Positions 52,501 to 59,071 of a stretch of DNA of 64,000 nucleotides are shown one piece after another; positions within the stretch are counted from its first letter, which is position 1; each line of letters opens with the position of its first letter. The DNA is from Rariglobus sp. GTDB taxonomy: Bacteria; Verrucomicrobiota; Verrucomicrobiia; Opitutales; Opitutaceae. Both the position numbers and the translations under genes were made by a program. The notes under the pieces are model-generated. The model was given only the letters and a program-made list of their open reading frames with translations, was not told the origin of the DNA and ran no database searches. The stretch spans positions 1 to 64,000 of the forward strand of contig JAQSWS010000018.1 of assembly GCA_029266495.1 (NCBI GenBank). Reading direction: 5' to 3'.

Positions 52501-53303
52501 ACGGGTCGGGCGGGTCGGCGCTGGGAGCCGCGCTGCCTCGTTTTGCCAGGCCGACATCCACGGCGGTCGCCGCGAGCCAGCCCTGGCAGGGCTACCGGCA
52601 GCTCAGCGACGTGCAGATCGCCCAGCTTGCACGCAACATCGTCGCCGAGATTCGCAATCGCGGGCCGTTCGTTTCCATGGGCGACTTCATCAATCGCCGC
52701 CTGCGAGACAATGACGACACCACTTCGGTTACGCTTAATGCGGATGAGCGGTTCAAGGGACCGATCCAGAATGCGATCGACGCCGCCGGCACGTTGACGG
52801 GTTCCAACCGCATGACCGGCGCGACGGGCATCAATGTCGGAACGACCAACGCCGTGAGCGCCGCGGCGCCCTTCACCACGCAGAACCAGTCACACTCCGC
52901 CAATACCAAGTGGGCCTACACGGATATCAGTCTGATGCGTGGAGGTCCGGCCGCGGTGGCGCCCTACAGCACGCGTTCGGCATTTGCGCCGCAGTTTCTC
53001 ACGCAGGCAGACGTGCTCTCGGCCATCGGCGACGGGCTTTCGGCGCGCTCCGATACGTTTGTCATCCGCACCTGCGGTGAGTCGGTCAACCCTTTGCTGA
53101 CTTCCGCCGACGCCGGCTATGTAACGGGTCGCGCCTGGTGCGAGGCGGTGGTCCAGCGGGTGGTCGAGCCTGTCGTGCGCAAGAACTCCAATCCCTCTTC
53201 CGCCGACTACAACGAACCCGCCGGATCTTCCGGCGGGCAGATCGATTTTGGCCGCCGGTTTAAGGTCATCTCCTTCCGATGGCTTGGCGCAACGGACATA
53301 TGA
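49542..53303 (+). CDS. Verru/Chthon cassette protein A-like giant prepilin-like protein
   Basis: About 1253 residues. The N-terminus SRSGFALLITITLLAFLVLL, with RS before GF, is a prepilin-type cleavage and transmembrane helix. NARMALMIALGELQ-like NALMALNIALGELQKYAGPD follows, a hallmark of Verru/Chthon cassette protein A. The remainder is secreted, Pro/Gly/Ala-rich and rich in Ser/Thr. The start at 49542 precedes the cleavage motif. A 17-bp perfect hairpin followed by a T-run lies in the coding region at 51701-51741. Proteins B, C and D of the cassette are not seen nearby. The family's role is unknown; a pilus-like or surface assembly is a guess. It overlaps the next gene by ATGA. Confidence 0.85.
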   Translation: MSAPSVLPPFAARSRSGFALLITITLLAFLVLLLVSLASLTRVETQVASNNQQVAQARQNALMALNIALGELQKYAGPDQRTTARSDMDAALVNTSVKSGRWVGVYGSGVSANYADAPSVVAAKIAADAASGPDNGSQARLLNWLVSGNEGTAFDPGSAVAADGHITAAPPSFAFTPADPVANIAGGAPTVAGNEARLLVGPGTVGTAVNDYVAAPLVNIEAAAGQVPGLSGAATIGRYAWWVGDENTKARINLPLTQDTARLPQAFVNASRAAVELMDGVNIEGAAATAPADAAAHRLTSYNPATPASADAIPRLLNTNQLDMLGTNAASATALTAARKYRFHDLTAASSSVLSDTYAGGLKKDLSALLATGAASPAATDFLFVPEPEGISPITTRASTNTYGVPTWGLLRSFATTRVPAAARIKDPRLPSDIETGISPVLTNASVGFQYMADDNVVGTPIRLALFPLAVLWNPYTFTLKGAKYEFGVVRRYTGQLQLQAVLPGSTAENPRVRIKETRNFQRGGGLVTGGAAPIGVDPDVPGSGYADVEDDTVGTTDPASNAYVRFVIDASDVDLAPGQSVVFTLPYGNHTYSAPDSGSPTNELRRGLRTITYAAMPSACSIGPDELNYRVTSNGSGNLTSALPRTMFSPGNLNANFTAGEVDAYLGAVAAVGPDGFGLEPGGKGIPKPWYQSISRSVSGGSSTSTIMKDGITFPSVPTNGLEPLIAVRVRFSGSATRWIAQNNLRAPLQTRLPLDEGVVPGIAGATVGGSWQGYTAAVGSDLVSSGVSLDANTAVSDTTLFEYLPDDLPLMSLGQLQHANLSKISTYPSYPLGNSLVDYHFRDSVDPAGPTNPPYLAHDYIASLVRTDGRVLSSPTNSNAPSQLITAYYDMSYLLNRALWDRYFVSTVPHVGTGKISDVPGSVPPILPNDRRVRQAGAQDADLLDADKAAAGLMAAGGFNINSTSEQAWRAVLGGINQLAYNPANGSGGSALGAALPRFARPTSTAVAASQPWQGYRQLSDVQIAQLARNIVAEIRNRGPFVSMGDFINRRLRDNDDTTSVTLNADERFKGPIQNAIDAAGTLTGSNRMTGATGINVGTTNAVSAAAPFTTQNQSHSANTKWAYTDISLMRGGPAAVAPYSTRSAFAPQFLTQADVLSAIGDGLSARSDTFVIRTCGESVNPLLTSADAGYVTGRAWCEAVVQRVVEPVVRKNSNPSSADYNEPAGSSGGQIDFGRRFKVISFRWLGATDI
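51701..51741 (+). repeat. Perfect 17-bp hairpin with T-run inside the Verru/Chthon A gene
   Basis: AAACGGACTCGAACCGC and GCGGTTCGAGTCCGTTT are exact complements separated by TTATT and followed by further T (TTTTT at 51737-51741). It codes NGLEPLIAVRVRF. In form it is a rho-independent terminator, although within an open frame. Confidence 0.9.
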
Positions 53304-54070
53304 AAACCTTCTTTTATCGTGTTCTGGTGCTGGTGATCACGGCGATGTCTTCGGCGTCGGTTTTGCCTGCGCAGTCTGACAGGGCTGAACCTCCTGTCCT
53401 GTTTCGAACCCTCGCCCTGGGCGAGTCGATCGATGGCGTCTTTTACGAGGTGCGCCCGGGAAAGGCGGTCGCACTGAGCGCGGCCCGGGGCGGTTTTTCC
53501 GCCGCCTACGAAAGTCCGGAGGGGGGGCGCGTGCAGATTTACCGGGAGGTTCCTCCGATCCCGCCCGAAACCAAGCCCCGCCGGGTGCCTGTGGCGGAAG
53601 CCCAGCTCGGCAAGGGTGGGCCCTGGCTTTTGATGCTGGTTACCTCGCCTGATAGCCGGTCTGGCGAGCCTAAGCGCATTCAGGCGGTCGCGGTGGATGA
53701 TTCGTGGGACGTGCATCCCGTGAAGACGATCCGGGTCATCAATTATTTGAGATGGCGTGCCCGCGCGGCCGTGAAGATAGGCGGGTCTGCGGTTGAGGTG
53801 CCTGCCGGGCAGTCGCAAATTTTTTCATATCCAGGGGAGAGCGAAGAGTCCTGGGTGCAGGTGGCTGTTCTGGAGGATGAGGGCTGGGTGATGCGGGCCA
53901 GCGAACCGAAGGCAACTTTTGCGAAAACACGCTCCACGCTGATCTTGTCGCACGTGCCCCCGACGCGGGAAGAACCGACTCCGCGGGGAGTCGTCATCAG
54001 CAGCCTCATCGAGATTGCGCCAAAGCCGCCCGCCGGGCCAGTGACGGTCGCCCAATCGGGTCGTCGCTGA
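53300..54070 (+). CDS. Secreted protein of unknown function, linked to the Verru/Chthon A gene
   Basis: About 256 residues. A signal peptide (FFYRVLVLVITAMSSASVLPA) precedes a beta-rich body with VLFRTLALGESIDGVFYEVR, FSAAYESPEGGRVQIYREV, QSQIFSYPGESEESWVQVAV and LEDEGWVMRASEPKATFAKT. The ATG overlaps the upstream stop (53300-53303, ATGA), so the two genes are translationally coupled, which suggests a shared process. The stop TGA at 54068-54070 is followed in the same frame by a decayed copy of the protein's own C-terminal region. No family is recognised. Confidence 0.7.
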   Translation: MKTFFYRVLVLVITAMSSASVLPAQSDRAEPPVLFRTLALGESIDGVFYEVRPGKAVALSAARGGFSAAYESPEGGRVQIYREVPPIPPETKPRRVPVAEAQLGKGGPWLLMLVTSPDSRSGEPKRIQAVAVDDSWDVHPVKTIRVINYLRWRARAAVKIGGSAVEVPAGQSQIFSYPGESEESWVQVAVLEDEGWVMRASEPKATFAKTRSTLILSHVPPTREEPTPRGVVISSLIEIAPKPPAGPVTVAQSGRR

Positions 54071-54094
54071 GTCGTCCCATGGAGGCGCTTTGAT

Positions 54095-54271
54095 GACGAG
54101 TCGTGGGTTCACGTGGCGGTGCTGGAGGAAAACGGCCGGGTTCCGAGGTGTAGCGGATCCAAGGCGACGATCGCGAAAACGCGTGCGACCATGATCCCGG
54201 CGGATATGCCGCCGACGGCCGAGGATGCCGATCCGCGGGCCGTGGCGACAGCCTTCCTTCCAGTGGTTTAG
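54095..54271 (+). pseudogene. Decayed in-frame copy of the preceding gene's C-terminal region
   Basis: Read in the same frame as the upstream gene beyond its stop: DESWVHVAVLEENGRVPRCS, then KATIAKTRATMI and DMPPTAEDADPRAVATAF, ending with TAG. It aligns with EESWVQVAVLEDEGWVMRAS, KATFAKTRSTLI and HVPPTREEPTPRGVVISS in the upstream gene. There is no start codon or ribosome site of its own that fits. It is best seen as a tandem tail duplication that has decayed, or as a read-through extension. Confidence 0.75.
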
Positions 54272-57078
54272 TTTTCGACGAGGCGGGCGCGTCCCCAGGC
54301 GCCGCGGTCGCCGGAATTTTTACCGGTGCCGCTCCAGACGAGTTGTTGCAGGCGGAATTCGCCGTCGTCGCTGTTGTCGATCGCCACGTCGAACAGGAGT
54401 TCCATCCCGGTCTTCGGTTCAAAACCGAGCACCGACCATGGCAGGCGCACTTGCAACGTGTAGCCGTCGCCGGCCACGTCCTTCACGACGACCACGGAGC
54501 ACTCCTTGCCGGCGTCGGGGTGATCGACGACAAACACGCCGGGGGTTGCGCCCGCGCCGATCAGGATTTGGCGGTCGCTGAACTGAAGACTGCCGCCCTC
54601 GCCAGGATTTTTCGATCCGATGAACAACTCGATGGCATCCGCGGACCAGTAGGATTTGGGTTCCTTGTCGTTTTTACCGGGGGTGGGATCTTTGACTTGA
54701 ATGAGGAAGTGAAGGGCCTGCGAGTCCCGGCAGAGACGGAAGGCGCCGCCGAGTTTCGGGTTGGGATTGCCGATCATGACGCGGCTGGCGCCGATGGGTT
54801 CGGCGGGGCGCCCGGGCCAGTTCGTGGTGGAGCCGTCGAGCTGGAGCCCGGGGAGCGCCGGTGGGATTGCGACGATCCTGGCGGGGCCGGCGCCCCGGCC
54901 GGAAAAACGAGGATCGTCGAAGCTGAAGGGCATTTCCTTGCCCAGGATGACGTCGTAGATGCGGGCGTGGGTGGTGCGGGCGGCGTCGACGAGCGGCAGG
55001 TAGGGGCGGTCGGTCACGTCAACGAAGCCGGTGTTGTTGCCCTCGCCGTTGAAGCCCTCGAAGAAGCGGCCGGTGATGGACTGGTCGGTGTAGATGAACC
55101 ACTGCGAGCCGACGACGTAGCCGGTGGCGGCGGATTGCTCGACGTAGTTGCGATAGCCGAGGCCGCGCTCGGCCTGGTTCTTCACTTCCTTGCCGCCGCC
55201 GAGGCCCTGTTCGGTGGAGCTGTAATACCACTCGCTGAGGAGCATCGGGCGTCTGCCGCTCCAGTTGTAGATCTTTTCGAGGAAGTCTTTTTCGATGCCG
55301 TAGGTGTAGTAGTTGACGCTGACGACATCGAGATACCTGCCGCCGATGCGCACGGCGTCCTCGTTGTTGGCGGTGTGGGGCGTCCAGCGGCTGCCGATGA
55401 GGAGGTGGTTGGGATCGTGTTTTTTGAAGGTCCGGTGGATCAGGCTGTAGTAGGTTTCCAAATACAGTTGGTAGAAGGCGCGCATGTCGGCGGCGGCGGC
55501 ATCGGTCTGGATGAAAAGCGGTTCTTCCCCGAGTTCGTCGAAACGGGTGAACGGCCTGGCGGGAGTCCAGGCGGCGTTGAACTTCGCGATGTCGCCGTAT
55601 CTGGCGCGCAGCGTCTCGACGAGCTTTGCCTTGGCGGCGACCTTGCTGGCCTTGTAGGCGGGAATGAGCTTGGGCAGGTTTTCGAAGTGTTGCTCGTTGC
55701 CGAGGAAGTAGCCGATGAGGAGCGGGTCGCCGGCGTTTTTTGCGATGGATCCGGCGAAGGCTTTGTCAAGGGCCTCCGCTACTCCCGGTGCGAAGGGATC
55801 CATGATCTCGGCGGCGCCGATTTTGTCGGGGAGGTGAACGACGCCTTGCGACTTGCCGTCGGGGAGGAAGGCGACCGTGGGGAAATTGAGTTCGCGCATC
55901 GTTCGCGAGTAATTGCCGAAGGCGCCGGCGCTGTTGAAGCCCCAGGCGCGGAGGCGTTCGACGGCCTGGCCGGTCCACTCATCGTAGGAGTAGGGTTTGC
56001 CGTGTTTGCGAATCCAGTTGGCGATCTGGAAGGAGAAGATGCCCCAGTCGGGCCGGCGGTCGCGCCAGGCGGTGATCCAGGCGGGATCCTGGGTGTCGGG
56101 AACCCATTCGTAGATTTTTTCGCGGCCCCTGACGGTGGTGAAGTCATCGGTGTTGGCGATGCCGCAGACGCCGAGCTGGAAGAAGGCGTTGCCCTCGGGG
56201 GTGACGAGAACGTGGCGGTCCTTGCCGATCAGGGCGGTGTGGAAGAACCCAGTCGCCTTCAGTCCGAGTTTTTCGCCGCTGCCGGCGAGGCCGCCGAACT
56301 TGTCGAGCGCGGGACCCCGATAGGTGCCAAGGGCGGCCTGTTGAGCGGTGATGTCGGCCTTGAGTTCATCCTCGGATCGGACCTTGCCGGGGTAGTCCTT
56401 GCGGGCGGACTGGCCGAAGCGGTCGACAAGGAACTTGCGCCCGGGGGCAGCGCCGCCGGCGGAGGGCGCGGGGGCGAGCGGGGAGATTTTGAAGGAAAAA
56501 CCCGTCCGGTCGGGGTAGCGTTTGAGGTCGTAGCGATAGATCCAGGCGAAGACGGGCCAGTCCCACGTGCGGTTGTCCTGAAGTTGTTGATACGCGGCGG
56601 GGACGGTGAAGCGGATGGCTTCGCCGAGCGAATGGATGATGTCGAGGTGACCGGCGTCACCGTGGGCGAGAAACTGGCCGGCCTTGGCGACGGGAAACTC
56701 GCCGGACTTCTCCCCGAGGGCGAAGCGCCCGCCTTGATTCAGGTTGATGGGAAAGAGGGTGGTGAATTTGAGGATGGCGGCGTCTTCTGGGGCGTTGTCG
56801 AAACCATAGGTGACGGAATTTTCGGCTGCGGACACGGCGATCCTGAGGACGAAGCCGTTGGGGTAGGTGGCCCGTGCGCCGCCGTGACCGTCGAGGGCAA
56901 AGGTGGGTTTGAGTTCCTTTTTGTCGGCGGTGTCGAGGGACGGCGGCGGCAAGGTGAAGCGACCGAGCGTGCCGGCATTCACGACCGCGCCCTCGTCGGA
57001 GAGCGAGAGTTCGACGATCTGCGCGGGAAGGGACCGGACGACGCAGAGACTGAGGAGGAGGAGCAGGGCACGTTTCAT
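54268..57078 (-). CDS. Agarase-like (GH50-type) clan GH-A glycosidase with CBM9-like tail
   Basis: About 936 residues. A signal peptide (ALLLLLSLCVVRSLPAQ) is followed by an N-terminal beta domain, then a TIM barrel with RHVLVTPEGNAFFQLGVCGI and IGYFLGNEQHFENL (Glu462, candidate acid/base) and PMLLSEWYYSSTE (Glu616, candidate nucleophile). These positions fit the GH50-type agarase plan. The C-terminal 170 residues (ASRVMIGNPNPKLGGAFRLC, SYWSADAIELFIGSKNPGEG) look like a CBM9-type carbohydrate-binding domain. The ATG at 57078 begins the signal. A palindrome lies at 57104-57120 in the promoter region. The natural substrate is uncertain; agar is possible but not shown. Confidence 0.78.
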   Translation of the reverse strand: MKRALLLLLSLCVVRSLPAQIVELSLSDEGAVVNAGTLGRFTLPPPSLDTADKKELKPTFALDGHGGARATYPNGFVLRIAVSAAENSVTYGFDNAPEDAAILKFTTLFPINLNQGGRFALGEKSGEFPVAKAGQFLAHGDAGHLDIIHSLGEAIRFTVPAAYQQLQDNRTWDWPVFAWIYRYDLKRYPDRTGFSFKISPLAPAPSAGGAAPGRKFLVDRFGQSARKDYPGKVRSEDELKADITAQQAALGTYRGPALDKFGGLAGSGEKLGLKATGFFHTALIGKDRHVLVTPEGNAFFQLGVCGIANTDDFTTVRGREKIYEWVPDTQDPAWITAWRDRRPDWGIFSFQIANWIRKHGKPYSYDEWTGQAVERLRAWGFNSAGAFGNYSRTMRELNFPTVAFLPDGKSQGVVHLPDKIGAAEIMDPFAPGVAEALDKAFAGSIAKNAGDPLLIGYFLGNEQHFENLPKLIPAYKASKVAAKAKLVETLRARYGDIAKFNAAWTPARPFTRFDELGEEPLFIQTDAAAADMRAFYQLYLETYYSLIHRTFKKHDPNHLLIGSRWTPHTANNEDAVRIGGRYLDVVSVNYYTYGIEKDFLEKIYNWSGRRPMLLSEWYYSSTEQGLGGGKEVKNQAERGLGYRNYVEQSAATGYVVGSQWFIYTDQSITGRFFEGFNGEGNNTGFVDVTDRPYLPLVDAARTTHARIYDVILGKEMPFSFDDPRFSGRGAGPARIVAIPPALPGLQLDGSTTNWPGRPAEPIGASRVMIGNPNPKLGGAFRLCRDSQALHFLIQVKDPTPGKNDKEPKSYWSADAIELFIGSKNPGEGGSLQFSDRQILIGAGATPGVFVVDHPDAGKECSVVVVKDVAGDGYTLQVRLPWSVLGFEPKTGMELLFDVAIDNSDDGEFRLQQLVWSGTGKNSGDRGAWGRARLVEN

Positions 57079-57103
57079 GGGGCAAGGGGAGGACACGCAG
57101 GCG

Positions 57104-57120
57104 CTTTATGATCTATAAAG
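57104..57120. promoter_or_regulatory. Palindrome upstream of the agarase-like gene
   Basis: CTTTAT-GATCT-ATAAAG, perfect 6-bp arms, 26 bases before the start at 57078. It could be a regulator or sigma-factor site. It does not match the LacI-type operator. The 189-base region has nothing else clear. Confidence 0.45.
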
Positions 57121-57267
57121 ATAAAAAAAGCGCGGGCGTTTTTTCTCTTCGGCAATGGCAGTCTCGGGCGTCCGGCGTGGACGGCACTGGTCGATGAGTC
57201 CCGGTCCGATCAAAGCCGTGCAGGTGGAGTTCATGCTCGCGATGGAGCGTGCCGGCCCGGAGGAGGA

Positions 57268-59025
57268 TCAGGGCAGGAGTTTGGCGCGCTGGGCGAACTG
57301 AATGTCGTAGATCGAACCGGCGACGGGCTGGCCGGTGAGTTCGAAGAGGACGCGACCGGAGACGGGGCCGACTTGGAGTTCGGAGGTGGTGATGGCGGCG
57401 CCTTGAGTGGTGGAGGGAAAACGGGAATAGCCGTCCTGCACGCGGACGCCGTCGGGACCGCCGGCGGAGTGGGCGCCGACGACAATGCCAAATTCCGCGG
57501 GAGTCACGCCGATCAGGTTGCGACGGAGATCGTGGCCGGTGGAGCTCCGGGTGTTGTAGCCGGCGCTCTCGTAGTTCCAGACGACGGCCCAGCCGCAGGT
57601 TTCGTAGGCGTCGCCGCTCAGCGTGCCGCGGTTGACCATGAGGAGACCGGAGTCCTTCGAATAATGATTATCCCAGAGGAGGGCGTAGGCGTATTTCAGG
57701 TGGGTGTCGTCCACGCACTCGCCGGTGGTGATGTCGGTGTTGAAGCGCGAGTCGAGGGACTTGCAGCCCTTGATGACGATGTTGCTGGTCTGCGGTGCGG
57801 CGGTGGTGAAGCCGTGGCGCGTCTGGCGGGCGGTGCAGTTTTTGTAGAGGAGGTTCTGGCCTTTGATGTAGAAGCCGTAGCCGGAGCCGCCGCCGCCACT
57901 GTTGCGCGCGTTGGAGGCGATGCAGTTGAGGAAGGTGACGTTGATGGCGTGCGAAGTCATGAACGCCTGGGTGCGAAAGGACGCGATCTCGACGTTTTTG
58001 AAGAGACCATGGTGAAGTCCCTTGATGGCGACGGTGGTGCCGATGTCCGACTCGGGCACGGTCACGCCTTCCTCGGGGGCGGCGGTGAAGATGAGATCTT
58101 GGAGTCCGCAGTTGCGGAGGAGTTCGGTTTGCAGCGGTGAGACGGTGACGGGCATCTCGGCCGGATCGAGGTCGCGGGGGATGGGAACATCGAGGAGGAG
58201 AGCGGCGTCTTTTTTTGATACGATGCGACGAAGGAAAGTGAAGGCGTTGCTGGCATCGGTGAACTTGGGCTGGCTGTCGGAATCGTAGTTGGTCCAGCGG
58301 AGCGCGCGGGGGGCCTTGGCGGGATTGAAGGCGTTTTGGCGGACGAATTTTTCCGACATGATCTGACGGATGACGATTTGGTCGCCGGTGCTGAACACGG
58401 CGGCGTTGGCGACGGTGAGCGTGCGTGTGCCGAGGGCGGCGGGCGCTTTCACGGTGGTGCCGGTGGCGCGGGCGTAGTGCCACGAGGCGCTTTCGGGCTT
58501 TTGGAAATTGACGACGCCGGTGCCGAACGCGGCGTTCTGTCGGTCGGCGACGGAACCGGCGGCGTGATAGGAGGCGTCCACCTGGAGCGTGGTGCGGCCG
58601 AGGCCGGCGCCCTTGATCACAGTGTTGTCGGTGGTGACGTTGACGGAGTTTCCACCGGAACCGATGCGGAAGGAGCCGGCGGGGATGAGCACGGTGCCGC
58701 CGGAGGGAAGGGCGGCGAGGGCGGCGTTGAGTTTGTCGGTGATGTCTTCGTTGGCCGCGGCGGAGATGGTTTGGGTGGCGGCGGGAATGCCGGTGAAGTC
58801 CTCGCGTTCGCCGTAGTGGTAGCCGGCGTAGGAGAAATCGAAGGCGCCGGCGTTCCAGGTTTTCCCGCCGACGGTGAGCGTGGGGAACGACCAGGAGCCG
58901 TCGGTTTTTTTGACGAGCAGTTGGGAGTTGGCGGCGAAGAGCCCGCTCCCGAGGGCGAGCAAGGCGATCAGTCCGGGACGGATGAAAGCGGTGAGGGCGG
59001 AGGACGGGAGCGGGCGGGTGTTCAT
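57268..59025 (-). CDS. Right-handed beta-helix pectate-lyase-like secreted protein
   Basis: About 585 residues. A signal region (PGLIALLALGSGLFAANSQ) is followed by GKTWNAGAFDFSYAGYHYGE and AALPSGGTVLIPAGSFRIG, the start of a parallel beta-helix like that of pectate lyase superfamily proteins. Its repeats continue through VINKGAGLGRTTLQVD-like VIKGAGLGRTTLQVD, NIVIKGCKSLDS and HGFTTAAPQTSNIVIKGC. It is strongly similar to the downstream-in-map paralogue at 59072, but lacks that protein's N-terminal insert of about 140 residues. It would bind or cut a polysaccharide. No catalytic residues could be assigned. Confidence 0.75.
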   Translation of the reverse strand: MNTRPLPSSALTAFIRPGLIALLALGSGLFAANSQLLVKKTDGSWSFPTLTVGGKTWNAGAFDFSYAGYHYGEREDFTGIPAATQTISAAANEDITDKLNAALAALPSGGTVLIPAGSFRIGSGGNSVNVTTDNTVIKGAGLGRTTLQVDASYHAAGSVADRQNAAFGTGVVNFQKPESASWHYARATGTTVKAPAALGTRTLTVANAAVFSTGDQIVIRQIMSEKFVRQNAFNPAKAPRALRWTNYDSDSQPKFTDASNAFTFLRRIVSKKDAALLLDVPIPRDLDPAEMPVTVSPLQTELLRNCGLQDLIFTAAPEEGVTVPESDIGTTVAIKGLHHGLFKNVEIASFRTQAFMTSHAINVTFLNCIASNARNSGGGGSGYGFYIKGQNLLYKNCTARQTRHGFTTAAPQTSNIVIKGCKSLDSRFNTDITTGECVDDTHLKYAYALLWDNHYSKDSGLLMVNRGTLSGDAYETCGWAVVWNYESAGYNTRSSTGHDLRRNLIGVTPAEFGIVVGAHSAGGPDGVRVQDGYSRFPSTTQGAAITTSELQVGPVSGRVLFELTGQPVAGSIYDIQFAQRAKLLP

Positions 59026-59040
59026 GGGCGGAGACGGAGC

Positions 59041-59065
59041 GGGCGCGCACGAGGCGCGCCCCTAC
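59041..59065. repeat. GTAGG-type hairpin element between the beta-helix genes
   Basis: GGGCGCGC-ACGAG-GCGCGCCC, perfect 8-bp arms, followed by CTAC; on the minus strand GTAGGGGCGCGCC leads the hairpin. Its plan matches the element at 23901. It fills most of the 46-base spacer between the two beta-helix genes. Confidence 0.7.
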
Positions 59066-59071
59066 GGGGAT

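Noticed and set aside
57155-57301. 48-codon plus-strand frame near the beta-helix gene's end
   Set aside because: It overlaps the stop region of the minus-strand gene, has no ribosome site and no conserved sequence.
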